Assembly: GCF_004331435.1 (NCBI RefSeq)
Contig: NZ_SJKA01000007.1
Location: 186,001 to 250,000, forward strand
Direction: 5' to 3'
Source of the DNA: Kribbella sindirgiensis
GTDB lineage: Bacteria; Actinomycetota; Actinomycetes; Propionibacteriales; Kribbellaceae
Length of the DNA: 64,000 bases
Positions 42,098-50,259 of this stretch are shown here, in pieces. The position numbers and the translations under genes were made by a program. Numbering within the stretch: position 1 is the first letter of the stretch; every line of letters begins with the position of its first letter. The notes below the pieces were generated by a model, which did not search any database, had not been told where the DNA came from, and worked only from the letters and a program-made list of their open reading frames with translations.

Positions 42098-43281
42098 ACC
42101 TGGAGTTCGCCGTCGCGGACGACGACCTGGCCGCCGGCGATCACGTACTCACGACGCGGTGCGCGGACCAGTACGTCGGGCGCGTTCTCGGCGTCGAGCA
42201 GCACGATGTCCGCGCGAGCGCCGACGGTGAGGCCGTGGTTCTCGCGGTGCACGAAGGAGGCGCCGTACGTCGTCGCGAGCTCGACCGCGTACGTCAGGTC
42301 CTCGTCGGTGCGGAGTCCGTGCAGCCGGGCGAAACCGCGGGCGATCTGCAGCAGGTCGCCATCGCCGTACGGCGACCACAGGTCGCGGATGCCGTCGGTG
42401 CCGAGGCCGATCGGGACGCCCGCCGCGCGCATCTCGCGGAACGGCAGCGGCGCCGAGGTGGGCGGAGCGACCGTGGTCCAGGAGATCCCGGCCGCGCCGA
42501 GCTGGTCGACCAGTTCGGTCCGTCGCGCCGGGGGCAGCTCGCCGAGCGCGAACCCGTGCGACACGTTCACCTTGCCCTGCAGACCGGCCTGTGCGGTGCG
42601 CTCGGCGATCAGTTCGTACTGGAACGCGCCGAGGTCGCCGCGGTCGTGCAAGTGGATGTCGATACCGACCTCGCGCCGGTGCGCGATCTCGAACAGCGCG
42701 TCCAGCTGGCCGACCGGGTCGCGGTCGATCGTCGCCGGGTCGAGACCGCCGATGCTCGTCGCCCCTTCGGCCGCCGCTTTGTCGAGCAGGTCGAGGACGC
42801 CGGGACGCCGGAGTACGCCGTCCTGCGGGAACGCGACGATCTCCACGTCGACGGCGCCGTCGAGCGCGGCCGCTGCCTCGAGTACGTTCGCGATGCCACG
42901 CAGTTCGACACCGAGGTCGACGTCGACATGCGTGCGGGTCGCCGTCGTACCGTGCCGGAGGAACTCACGCAGCACCGCCTTCGCGCCGTCGACGCTCGGG
43001 ATGCCGTACTTGTCCCGCTCGGCGCGCTCGTGCGCGATCCGGCCCTGCGTGGTCGGCTGACCGCCGTACGACACCCAGGGCTGACCCCACCAGCTCTTGT
43101 CGACGTGCGCATGCGCGTTGACGAACCCCGGCAGCGCCAGCAACCCGCGTCCGTCGACCCGCTGCTCAGACTCCGTGCTGGTCCCGGCGGGGGAGAGGTC
43201 CGAGATCACGCCGCCGACGATCGTCACGTCGACCGCGTCGCCGCCCCAAGGGCGCACGTCAGCAAGCAGCAAGGAGGTCAT
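42094..43281 (-). CDS. Cytosine deaminase-like amidohydrolase
   Basis: A 395-residue metal-dependent hydrolase with a strong AAGGAGG-independent leader and an ATG at 43281. GFVNAHAHVDKS gives H57 and H59, IDIHLHDRGD and VNVSHGFALG supply the later histidines, and GLGTDGIRD the metal-binding Asp. This is the pattern of CodA-type deaminases, whose relatives act on cytosine, isoguanine or N-alkylammelides. It is cytoplasmic. The gene directly follows a GntR/FCD regulator gene on the same strand, and a matching operator sits just before its start. Substrate unknown. Confidence 0.88.
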   Translation of the reverse strand: MTSLLLADVRPWGGDAVDVTIVGGVISDLSPAGTSTESEQRVDGRGLLALPGFVNAHAHVDKSWWGQPWVSYGGQPTTQGRIAHERAERDKYGIPSVDGAKAVLREFLRHGTTATRTHVDVDLGVELRGIANVLEAAAALDGAVDVEIVAFPQDGVLRRPGVLDLLDKAAAEGATSIGGLDPATIDRDPVGQLDALFEIAHRREVGIDIHLHDRGDLGAFQYELIAERTAQAGLQGKVNVSHGFALGELPPARRTELVDQLGAAGISWTTVAPPTSAPLPFREMRAAGVPIGLGTDGIRDLWSPYGDGDLLQIARGFARLHGLRTDEDLTYAVELATTYGASFVHRENHGLTVGARADIVLLDAENAPDVLVRAPRREYVIAGGQVVVRDGELQV

Positions 43282-43289
43282 GGGCAGAA

Positions 43290-43299
43290 TGGTATACCA
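43290..43299. promoter_or_regulatory. GntR-type operator in front of the amidohydrolase gene
   Basis: TGGTATACCA is an exact palindrome located 8 bp before the amidohydrolase ATG, in the 23-bp gap after the regulator gene. On the leftward strand it reads within TTTGGTATACCATTC. A near-identical site precedes the regulator itself. Binding here would cover the start region and could lower amidohydrolase expression separately from the regulator. Confidence 0.6.
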
Positions 43300-43304
43300 A
43301 ATTC

Positions 43305-43943
43305 TCACTCCATCCCGCGGCTGCTCCGGAACAGCACGTGGGACTGCGCGAGGTGCTCGGTGGCGAGACGTTCGGCGGCGTCGACGTCCCGGTTGGCGAT
43401 CGCGGTGAACAGCTCCAGGTGCTGGCCGGCAACCGCGATCAGGTCGTCGTGCTGGGTCAGCAGCCAGCGCATCCGGCTGCGCAACGGGCGCTCGATCTCG
43501 ACCAGCAGCTCGTTGGACGCCAGCTCGGTCACGATCTCGTGGAAGTCGGCCGCCTTCCGTCGCGCGACGACGGCGTCCTTCGCCCGCGCCGCGACCAGCT
43601 GCTCGTCCAGAACCGCCCGCAGCCGGTCGAGTCCTTCCCGGGTACGCCGTTCCGCCGCGAGCCGGAACGTCAGCGGCTCGAACGCCTCCCGGACCTCGGT
43701 GAGATCGGCGATGTCGGAGTCGGTGAACGTCCGCACCACCGCCCACGAGCGCGGCCGCAACGTCACCAGGCCTTCGTTGACGAGCGCCTTCAGGGCCTCC
43801 CGCACCGGCACCCGGCTGACGTGCAGCGCGGCGGCCAGCTCGCGCTCGACCAGCCGCTCACCCGGCGGCCGCACCCCGTCGAGGATCTCGCCCCGCAGCT
43901 GCCGCGTGACCCGTTCGGTCTCCGACTCCCGGCTCTCGCTCAT
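43305..43943 (-). CDS. GntR-family regulator with FCD domain
   Basis: A 212-residue regulator. Residues ~10-75 form the winged helix (LRGEILDGVRPPGERLVERELAAALHVS in part, VPVREALKALVNEGLVTLRP), and residues ~80-205 the all-helical FCD ligand domain with metal-type Asp/His positions near FHEIVTELASN and GQHLELFTAI. FadR-type FCD proteins sense organic acids or amides. It is followed by the amidohydrolase gene after 23 bp, so it probably controls it and itself through two TGGTATRCCA sites. Confidence 0.9.
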   Translation of the reverse strand: MSESRESETERVTRQLRGEILDGVRPPGERLVERELAAALHVSRVPVREALKALVNEGLVTLRPRSWAVVRTFTDSDIADLTEVREAFEPLTFRLAAERRTREGLDRLRAVLDEQLVAARAKDAVVARRKAADFHEIVTELASNELLVEIERPLRSRMRWLLTQHDDLIAVAGQHLELFTAIANRDVDAAERLATEHLAQSHVLFRSSRGME

Positions 43944-43960
43944 CGACCCTCTCCAGCGTT

Positions 43961-43970
43961 TGGTATGCCA
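43961..43970. promoter_or_regulatory. GntR-type operator in front of the regulator gene
   Basis: TGGTATGCCA (9 of 10 palindromic as TGGTATRCCA) sits 17 bp upstream of the regulator ATG within GTTTGGTATGCCATTC. It differs at one base from the site at 43290-43299 and shares the flanking TTTGG and ATTC. The pair suggests autoregulation. Confidence 0.58.
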
Positions 43971-44018
43971 TTCACCAGCCGATTCCCAGCATGGCGTACC
44001 GGCCGGTCAGCGGGCGAA

Positions 44019-44507
44019 TCAGCCGGCCGACTTCTCCTTGATCAGGTCCTCGACGGCCTTCGGGATCGTCGTCTCGAAGTCGAGCAGCTTGGCCCACGTC
44101 AGCGTGACCGTGATGACCACCATCTCGTCGTACAGGGCCTTCACGCCCTCGGCCCAGCCCGGGTACTGCTCGTCGGTCATGACCTTGTGGCCGGCGATCA
44201 GGTAGCCCTCGGGAACGCCCGGGACCAGCTCGAGCGACGCGGTGCCACGGAGCAGCAGCACCTTGGGCGGGAACGCGCCGGTGTCGATGGTGAGCGCGAC
44301 CTTCGGGTTCTTGCGGAGTGCGGCGACCTTGGCGGTCTTGGGCGCGGTGGCGATCTGGATCTGGTCGCCCTCGACCCAGAACCCGATCGGGATCACCCGG
44401 GGGTCGCCGTCGAGGCCGTCGTAGGCGAAGCGGGCCGGCTCGGAGCCGTTCAGGAGCTGCTGCGCGTACGGCTTGGCGAGGATCTCGGCGATCTGCTGCT
44501 GGTTCAT
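44019..44507 (-). CDS. PPOX-fold (pyridoxamine 5'-phosphate oxidase-like) protein
   Basis: A 162-residue split-barrel flavin- or F420-binding type protein. The ATG at 44507 follows GAGG-like bases. Typical segments are ARFAYDGLDGDPRVIPIGFWVEGDQI, KTAKVAALRKNPKVALTID and LLRGTASLE, which match pyridoxamine-phosphate-oxidase-like general proteins. Such proteins often reduce small molecules with F420H2 or only bind flavin or heme. No dedicated partner is adjacent; a divergent gene starts 83 bp away. Confidence 0.85.
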   Translation of the reverse strand: MNQQQIAEILAKPYAQQLLNGSEPARFAYDGLDGDPRVIPIGFWVEGDQIQIATAPKTAKVAALRKNPKVALTIDTGAFPPKVLLLRGTASLELVPGVPEGYLIAGHKVMTDEQYPGWAEGVKALYDEMVVITVTLTWAKLLDFETTIPKAVEDLIKEKSAG

Positions 44508-44590
44508 CTCGGTATCCAATCTGAGGAGGTTGTTCTCATCAGGGGGACGGAGCCGCCGCGGGGTTCTCGACATCGATAGGTTGGCGGATC

Positions 44591-46483
44591 GTGGAAAGTT
44601 TTGAGTTCGGTCGCGGGAAGGTCCAGCTCGCCGACGACGGAGCGGTCGCACAGGTGCTGCACCCGGACGGACGGCGCGTCCTGCTGGACGATGGCGTTGA
44701 TGGCGCCGTGCACGACAGCCTGCACGCCTGGGGTAAAGGTTTCGTCGCCACCGATCGTGGCGCGCACCGGTTCGACGCCCCGGCGTTCACCCGGTGGCGG
44801 AGCAGCGGCATTGACCTGATGTACCAGTTCGGCGACCTGGAGCTCCGGGCCGGCCGCCGGTTCGGTGAGCGGTGGACCGAGACGTACGAGCTCCGCAACA
44901 CCGGCTCCGACCCGGTCGAAGTCGGTTCGCTGGCGATCAGTACGCCGTACCGCGATGTCTACACGTCGAGCCGGGAGAGTCTCACCGGCGCGGTGCACGC
45001 ACATGTCTGGACGGGCGGCGCGGACGCGTGGGTCTGGGCGGTGCCGATGGACGGCAGCGGACCCGGGCTCGGCCTGCAGCTCACGGAGGGCGAGCTCTGG
45101 GCGTACTCGGTCGAGTCCCGCGAGCCCGGCACGAGCAGCAACATCCGCGGCCACATCTACCTCCATGTCACCGACCATGCACGGGTACCCGGCGCGATGG
45201 GAGGCCAACCGGCCATCACGCTCGCGCCAGGAGCGTCGTACCGCTGGACCTGGCAGCTGGCCTGGTGCGACGACCTGCCCGCCTTCCATGCGGACCGCGC
45301 ACCGCTCGTCGGCGCCGACCGCCTCGCCGTCGAGGTCGGCGAGACGATCCAGCTCCACGACGGGCGCGAGATCACCAGCAGCGAGCCCGGCCTCCAGTAC
45401 GTCGAAGCTCCCGACGGCCGGTCCCGGATCGCGGTCCTTTTCCACGAGCCGCTGCGCACGATCGCCGAACGCCGCGCCCGCTTCGTCCTCGACCGGCAAC
45501 GGCGACCGGAGCTACCCGACAGCCGCAAGTACGCGTTCGTGCCGTACGACAACGAGAGCGGTCTCACCGTCCTGTCCAGCGCCTGGCGCGACTGGAACGA
45601 CGCCCGCGAACGCGTCGGCATGGCCCTGCTCCTGCAGGAGGTCCGCGACCGCGGCTGGGGCGACCGCGCCGAACTGGACGAGGCGCTGACCGGATACGAG
45701 CAGTTCGTCCGCGAGCATCTGCTCGACGAGCACGGCACGATCCAGGACGACAGCGTCCACCAGAACGCCGTACGCCTCTACAACTTCCCGTGGTTCGCCC
45801 GCTTCCTGATCGGCCAGGGCGATCGCGCCGGCGCGACGCGCATCCTCAACCGGTACTACGAACTCGGCGGCGACCACTTCCTCGCCTTCGACCTCGGCCC
45901 GCTGCTGAGCGAACTCGGCCTCCACGAGCACCTCGTCCGGCACGCGACGACCTTCATCGGGTACGGCGACGAGCTGCCGCCGCACGAGGTGAACTACGAG
46001 CAGTCGATGGTCGCCCCGCTCCTCGAGCTGCTCGTGTCGGCCTACCGCGTCGCGCCGGACCAGATCGACGGCGCCGAGCTGACCCGGCGCCTCCCGTGGC
46101 TGACCGCGTTCGCCGCCGACCAGCCCGACGTACGGCTGCGGCACGTGCCGGTCCGGCACTGGGACGGCTACTGGTTCGGCCGGCTGCGCCTGTGGGGCGA
46201 CGTCTTCCCGCACTACTGGTCCGCGTTGAGCGCGGTCGTGTACGCCGCCTGGCCCCGCGAACTCGTGACGCCGGACGAGGCCGCCTGGCTGGATCGCGCG
46301 GAGGACGCGATCCTCCGCGCGAACCTGGTCAGCTTCGCCGCGGACGGATCGGCGACCTGCGCGTTCGTGTACCCGAGCTGCGTCAACGGCCAGCCCGCCC
46401 ACATCGCCGACCCCCTCGCGAACGACCAGGACTGGGCCCTCGTCTACGCCCTACGAGCCCTTACGTCCGAAGAACCGGCGTAA
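44591..46483 (+). CDS. Unrecognised 630-residue protein, probable six-hairpin glycosidase-like
   Basis: A 630-residue protein with a GTG start. No signal peptide is evident. The first ~240 residues are beta-rich (RWTETYELRNTGSDPVEVGSLA resembles a beta-sandwich supersandwich), and the rest is helix-rich with aromatic and charged patches: VHQNAVRLYNFPWFARFLIG, GGDHFLAFDLGPLL, EVNYEQSMVAPLLELL and HWDGYWFGRLRLWGD. A beta-sandwich followed by an (alpha/alpha) barrel is common in polysaccharide lyases and GH families, but I cannot name one. It ends in an exact 20-bp hairpin whose loop holds the stop codon. Confidence 0.72.
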   Translation: MESFEFGRGKVQLADDGAVAQVLHPDGRRVLLDDGVDGAVHDSLHAWGKGFVATDRGAHRFDAPAFTRWRSSGIDLMYQFGDLELRAGRRFGERWTETYELRNTGSDPVEVGSLAISTPYRDVYTSSRESLTGAVHAHVWTGGADAWVWAVPMDGSGPGLGLQLTEGELWAYSVESREPGTSSNIRGHIYLHVTDHARVPGAMGGQPAITLAPGASYRWTWQLAWCDDLPAFHADRAPLVGADRLAVEVGETIQLHDGREITSSEPGLQYVEAPDGRSRIAVLFHEPLRTIAERRARFVLDRQRRPELPDSRKYAFVPYDNESGLTVLSSAWRDWNDARERVGMALLLQEVRDRGWGDRAELDEALTGYEQFVREHLLDEHGTIQDDSVHQNAVRLYNFPWFARFLIGQGDRAGATRILNRYYELGGDHFLAFDLGPLLSELGLHEHLVRHATTFIGYGDELPPHEVNYEQSMVAPLLELLVSAYRVAPDQIDGAELTRRLPWLTAFAADQPDVRLRHVPVRHWDGYWFGRLRLWGDVFPHYWSALSAVVYAAWPRELVTPDEAAWLDRAEDAILRANLVSFAADGSATCAFVYPSCVNGQPAHIADPLANDQDWALVYALRALTSEEPA

Positions 46484-46508
46484 CGTCTCGCCGGTTCTTC
46501 GGACGTAA
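46461..46508. terminator. Perfect 20-bp inverted-repeat terminator with the stop codon in its loop
   Basis: TTACGTCCGAAGAACCGGCG at 46461-46480 is exactly complementary to 46489-46508; the 8-nt loop TAACGTCT begins with the stop codon of the upstream gene. The stem therefore encodes the last seven residues (LTSEEPA). The convergent PEP-mutase-like gene stops 4 bp beyond it. A stem this long and free of mismatches should terminate in both directions. Confidence 0.9.
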
Positions 46509-46511
46509 GCA

Positions 46512-47219
46512 CTAGGCCAGCGTCGGGAGGAGCTCGCGGAGTTGGGCCATCACGTACTCGTGCACGCTCGTCCCGTACGAGATCCGCGTCGCGCCCGCCG
46601 CGGCGAGCTCGGCCGGCGTCGGTCCACCGGTCTTCGCGTGCCCGTTGATCGGCCCGCCGACCGCTTCGGCCACCTGGGCCAGCTGGTCGAGCGGCGCGAG
46701 GATCGGATACACGCAGTCGACCCCAGCGCGCCGGTACTCGCGTCCTCGCCGTACAGCCTCGGCGACCGGGTCGTCCACCGGTCGGAGGAACGTGTCGACG
46801 CGCGCGTTGATCACCAGCTCGGCGCCTGCGGCCGCACGTACCTCGGCCAGATAGTCCGCCTGCTGGGCGACGTCGACCAGTGCGCCGTCGACCGAGTCCT
46901 CGAGGTTGCAGCCGACCGCGCCGGTCTCCAGCAACCGCTCCGCGAACTCCTTCGGCGGCAGACCGTACCCGGCCTCCAGATCCGCGGTGACCGGTACGTC
47001 GACCGCGCGGACGATCCGCGCCACGGCGGCGAACATCTTCTCCGGCGGGGTCAGCTGCCCGTCGTCGTACCCGAGAACGCGGGCGACCGCGCCGCTGCTG
47101 GTGGCTACGGCGGAGAAGCCGGCCTCGGCGACGAGGCGCGCGCTCACCGGGTCCCAGGCGTTCGGGAGGACCAGGGGAGTGCCGCCGTGGTGGAGGGCTC
47201 TGAACAGTTCAGCCGTCAC
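46512..47219 (-). CDS. Isocitrate lyase/PEP mutase family enzyme
   Basis: A 235-residue TIM-barrel enzyme with a GTG start 6-7 nt after GAGGGGA. VTADLEAGYG (D80, E82) gives the metal site of the PEP mutase/isocitrate lyase superfamily, followed by GCNLEDS and VINARVDTF. The isocitrate lyase Cys motif KKCGH is absent, so it is of the PEP mutase, oxaloacetate decarboxylase or 2-methylisocitrate-lyase-like branch. These break or form C-C or C-P bonds of pyruvate-like acids. It lies 11 bp after the AhpD-like gene on the same strand and is likely co-transcribed. Confidence 0.88.
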   Translation of the reverse strand: MTAELFRALHHGGTPLVLPNAWDPVSARLVAEAGFSAVATSSGAVARVLGYDDGQLTPPEKMFAAVARIVRAVDVPVTADLEAGYGLPPKEFAERLLETGAVGCNLEDSVDGALVDVAQQADYLAEVRAAAGAELVINARVDTFLRPVDDPVAEAVRRGREYRRAGVDCVYPILAPLDQLAQVAEAVGGPINGHAKTGGPTPAELAAAGATRISYGTSVHEYVMAQLRELLPTLA

Positions 47220-47230
47220 GTCGGTTCCCC

Positions 47231-47692
47231 TCACGGCTTGTAGTGGCCGGGTTCCATCCGGCCGGTGACCCCGACCCGGGTCCACATGTTGATGGTGATG
47301 ATCAACGCGATCAGCTGCGCGAGCTCCTTCTCGCCGAACGCCTGCGCGGCGACCTCGTACACGTCGTCCGGGACGTGGTCGACGCTGATCAGCGTGATCG
47401 CCTCGGTCAGCTGCAGTGCGGCCTTCTCCTGCTCGGTGTAGAACTTCGGTGCCTCCCGCCACACCGGGAGCAGCGCGATCCGCTGCTGCTGGTCCTCGCC
47501 GAGCTCCCGCAGGTCGAGCGAGTGCATGTCGGTGCAGTACGCGCACCCGTTGATCTGCGACGCCCGGATCCGCACCAGATGCGCCAGCTTCGGGTCGATC
47601 CCCTCGTCCGACACCCGGTCCAGCTCGATCATGGCTTTGTAGAAGTCCGGAACCAGGTTGGCGAGCTTGACCCGCCGCGTTGTTGTGCTCAT
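47231..47692 (-). CDS. AhpD-like carboxymuconolactone decarboxylase family protein
   Basis: A 153-residue all-helical protein with the AhpD-type redox motif C50-AY-C53 and H57 in INGCAYCTDMHS. In AhpD proteins this pair reduces peroxides through a relay. Members without a partner are thought to act as peroxidases or alkyl-hydroperoxide reductases. It probably shares a transcript with the PEP-mutase-like gene downstream. The start has a reasonable context; length is normal. Confidence 0.9.
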   Translation of the reverse strand: MSTTTRRVKLANLVPDFYKAMIELDRVSDEGIDPKLAHLVRIRASQINGCAYCTDMHSLDLRELGEDQQQRIALLPVWREAPKFYTEQEKAALQLTEAITLISVDHVPDDVYEVAAQAFGEKELAQLIALIITINMWTRVGVTGRMEPGHYKP

Positions 47693-47761
47693 GCCTTCAA
47701 CCTAGACATGAACCGGCCCAGCCCCATGGTCCAATCCCCGCGGAGATCGGGGGGCCAATTG

Positions 47762-47953
47762 TCAGGCCTTGGGGCGACGAACCCAACGCCGCCAGGAGCG
47801 GCTCATCGGGTTCCCCGGCGCTCGCTTCTGGATCGGCTTGAGGAGCTCGTCCACGGCCGACCCCAGCGGTGCCAGGTCGTCGGTCGGCGCCTGCGCCGGC
47901 GCGGGCTCTGGTGCGGGTTCGGGTGTGGTCAGGGTACGACGAAATACGGACAT
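47762..47953 (-). CDS. Small basic hypothetical protein with Pro/Ala linker
   Basis: A 63-residue protein; the ATG at 47953 follows AAGGGGA at a good distance, which favours a real gene. The N-terminal SVFRRTL is followed by an EPAPEPAPAQAP linker, and a basic C-terminus (SRSWRRWVRRPKA). No homologous family is recognised. It may be a nucleic-acid- or membrane-associated peptide. It is bounded by ~70 bp from the AhpD-like gene. Confidence 0.5.
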   Translation of the reverse strand: MSVFRRTLTTPEPAPEPAPAQAPTDDLAPLGSAVDELLKPIQKRAPGNPMSRSWRRWVRRPKA

Positions 47954-48085
47954 GACATCCCCTTGGGGGAGAGGGCCGGTGTGGCCGGCACCTCAAGCGG
48001 ATGTCGTCGATTCCGGAACTACCTCGACACTACTCCTGTCTGGTCCGGAAAGCGCTGGCCAAGACCCGACGGGACCAGTTTGCCG

Positions 48086-48295
48086 TCACGATCTGATCTC
48101 TTCCGCGGGGAACCAGGCGGTGGTCTCGGGGAGGCCGTCGTCCTGGTACTGGACGAGGCCGTGCCAGCCGGACAGTTGGCGGTCGCAGCCGATCAGCCAT
48201 CCTGAGCGCCAGTCGCCGCCGATCCGGACGTGGACGTGAGCGGGAAGTTGGAGGTGATCGAGCCGGTAGCTGTCGTGGTCCACGGAATCGCTCAT
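48086..48295 (-). CDS. Small hypothetical protein, 69 residues
   Basis: A 69-residue, Trp- and His-rich protein starting at the ATG at 48295 after GGGAC. It reads as a compact beta-rich domain (HVHVRIGGDWRSGWLIGCDRQ, WHGLVQYQDDG, TTAWFPAEEIR), similar in feel to SH3-like barrels. No named family is recognised. About 90 bp separates it from the TetR gene end. The reading frame is well conserved in composition, so it is probably genuine. Confidence 0.55.
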   Translation of the reverse strand: MSDSVDHDSYRLDHLQLPAHVHVRIGGDWRSGWLIGCDRQLSGWHGLVQYQDDGLPETTAWFPAEEIRS

Positions 48296-48383
48296 GAGGT
48301 CTGTCCCGCCGTTCCGGTCGGTAGCCCGCCGGATGTCTTGAATTCGCGGAGCCGCAGCGCGAAGCCACTGCCCTCGTTGGGCG

Positions 48384-49106
48384 TTATGGGTTCAACGTAC
48401 CCGGACGCCGGTAATCCGGCGCCGGTCGCGACTCCCGATCCTCGGCGGACTCGGCCGGCAGGGCGGCGCTCAGGCCGTCGAGGATCAGATTGAGGCCGAA
48501 GTCGAACTCGTCGCCGAAGTCGTAGCTGGTCTTGAAGTAGTAGCCGGTGGCCAGTTCGACGAGATGCGGGTAGGCGTCGGCGTCGAACTGCTCCATGATC
48601 GACTCCGCCACGTCGGCCACGGTGTCGGGGCCCTCGAACGGCAGCGCGGCCTCCTGGAGTGCGAAGCCGTAGATGTAGCTGTCGATCAACGCATAGGCGT
48701 GCGCGGTCATCTCGAGGGAGAACCCGGCCGCGCGGAGCGTGGCGATGACCGCGTCGTGGTGGCGCAGGGTCGCCGGGCCTGGCGACGTCCGGGATTCCAT
48801 CAGGCTGATCGCCCAGCGATGCCGCCGCAGCACGTCACGTGCCGACGCCGCCCGCCGCCGCAGCTCGGTCCGCCAGTCGCCGTCGGCCGACGGCAGTTCG
48901 ATCTGGCTGAAGACGTGGTCGATGATGCCGTCGAGGATCTCGTCCTTGCCGGCCACGTGGTAGTAGACCGACATCGGCTTGGCGCCGAGCTCCTGGGCCA
49001 GCGAGCGGATGGTCAGTCCCGCCAGCCCACCCGCGTCGGCCACTTCGACGGCCGCCCGCAGCACTCGTTCCCGGCTCAGTCGCGCCCGCTGCCTCGGCTC
49101 CTCCAC
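48384..49106 (-). CDS. TetR-family transcriptional regulator
   Basis: A 240-residue repressor with a GTG start. Residues ~10-55 are the DNA-binding domain (RLSRERVLRAAVEVADAGG, LTIRSLAQELGAKPMSVYYHV), and the remainder is a TetR_C-type ligand-binding bundle. It is divergent from a quinone-reductase-like gene, and two CGTACNNNGTACG operators fill the gap, so it very probably represses that gene and itself until an electrophilic or hydrophobic ligand releases it. Confidence 0.92.
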   Translation of the reverse strand: MEEPRQRARLSRERVLRAAVEVADAGGLAGLTIRSLAQELGAKPMSVYYHVAGKDEILDGIIDHVFSQIELPSADGDWRTELRRRAASARDVLRRHRWAISLMESRTSPGPATLRHHDAVIATLRAAGFSLEMTAHAYALIDSYIYGFALQEAALPFEGPDTVADVAESIMEQFDADAYPHLVELATGYYFKTSYDFGDEFDFGLNLILDGLSAALPAESAEDRESRPAPDYRRPGTLNP

Positions 49107-49125
49107 AGCTGGACCATAGCAGTTT

Positions 49126-49161
49126 CGTACAAAGTACGATACGTTGTCCGTACTTAGTACG
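49126..49161. promoter_or_regulatory. Twin TetR operators between the repressor and reductase genes
   Basis: Two exact copies of CGTAC-N3-GTACG lie at 49126-49138 (centre AAA) and 49149-49161 (centre TTA), with 23 bp between centres. With flanks they fit TTTCGTACNNNGTACGAAA. Both sit in the 100-bp divergent gap, 20-55 bp from the repressor start, where they could shut both promoters. Confidence 0.75.
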
Positions 49162-49206
49162 AAATCCGGTGCTCTGGGGGGCGCCTCAATCCACCAGGGG
49201 ACACCA

Positions 49207-50205
49207 ATGGCCTCGACAGTCACGACCACCATGCGCGCGATCGTCCAGGACGGATACGGCTCGGTCGACGTCCTGCGCTCCGGGCAGCTCGCCCGGCCCG
49301 AACCGGGCGCCGACGAGGTGCTCGTCCGCGTGCACGCAGCCGGTCTCGACCGCGGCACCTGGCATCTGATGACCGGAACGCCGTACCCGATCCGGCTCGC
49401 GTTCGGGCTCCGCCGGCCGCGCAATCCGGTCCCGGGACGAGATGTCGCCGGCACGGTCGAGGCGATCGGCTCCGGCGTGAAGACGCACGCGGTCGGCGAC
49501 GAGGTGTACGGCGTCGCGCCGGGCTCGTTCGCACAGTACGCCGTGGGCCGCGCGGACAAGCTCGTGCGGAAACCGGCGAACCTCTCGTTCGAGGAAGCCG
49601 CCGTGGTGCCGATCTCCGGACTTACCGCGCTCGACGCGTTGACCGTCGGCCGGGTGTCGTCCGGGCAGCACGTGCTGGTCATCGGGGCGTCGGGTGGCGT
49701 CGGCAGTTTCGCCGTACAGCTCGCCAAGGCGTTCGGTGCCGAGGTGACCGGGGTGGCCAGTACGGCGAAGCTCGAGTTCGTCCGGGCGCTCGGAGCCGAC
49801 CATGTCATCGACTACAAGCGCGCCGACTTCGCCGACGGTCCGAATCGCTACGACCTGATCATCGACATCGCGGGTAACCCGACGCTGTCGCGGTTGCGGC
49901 GTGCGCTGACGGCCACCGGGACCGCAGTCATCACCGGCGGCGAGGACGGCCGCGGCCCGACCGGCGGCATGAACCGGCAGTTGCGTGCCGTTGTCCTCTC
50001 ACCGTTCATCCGCCAGCGCCTGACCACCTTCGTCAACAAGGAACGCGGCGCCGACCTGGCCCGCCTGACCGAACTCATCGAGACCGGGCAGGTAGTTCCC
50101 AGCCTCGATCGCACGTATCCGCTCGAGCAGGTCCCGGACGCGATGCGCCGCCTCATCACCGGCGAGGCCCGAGGCAAGATCGCCATCACCGGATTCACCG
50201 CCTGA
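49207..50205 (+). CDS. NAD(P)-dependent quinone reductase/alcohol dehydrogenase (MDR, zeta-crystallin-like)
   Basis: A 332-residue medium-chain reductase without the structural zinc cysteines of alcohol dehydrogenases. The ATG at 49207 follows AGGGGA. GRDVAGTVEAIGSGV and the Rossmann motif VLVIGASGGVGSFAVQLAKAFGAEV are typical of quinone oxidoreductases. It probably reduces quinones or enones with NADPH. Control by the adjacent TetR protein through the twin operators is very likely, as in stress-inducible reductases. Confidence 0.9.
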   Translation: MASTVTTTMRAIVQDGYGSVDVLRSGQLARPEPGADEVLVRVHAAGLDRGTWHLMTGTPYPIRLAFGLRRPRNPVPGRDVAGTVEAIGSGVKTHAVGDEVYGVAPGSFAQYAVGRADKLVRKPANLSFEEAAVVPISGLTALDALTVGRVSSGQHVLVIGASGGVGSFAVQLAKAFGAEVTGVASTAKLEFVRALGADHVIDYKRADFADGPNRYDLIIDIAGNPTLSRLRRALTATGTAVITGGEDGRGPTGGMNRQLRAVVLSPFIRQRLTTFVNKERGADLARLTELIETGQVVPSLDRTYPLEQVPDAMRRLITGEARGKIAITGFTA

Positions 50206-50259
50206 TCGGGCTCCGGCGGTGCTGAGGTCCTCGACGGCCTCGCGATACAGTCCGGTTTC

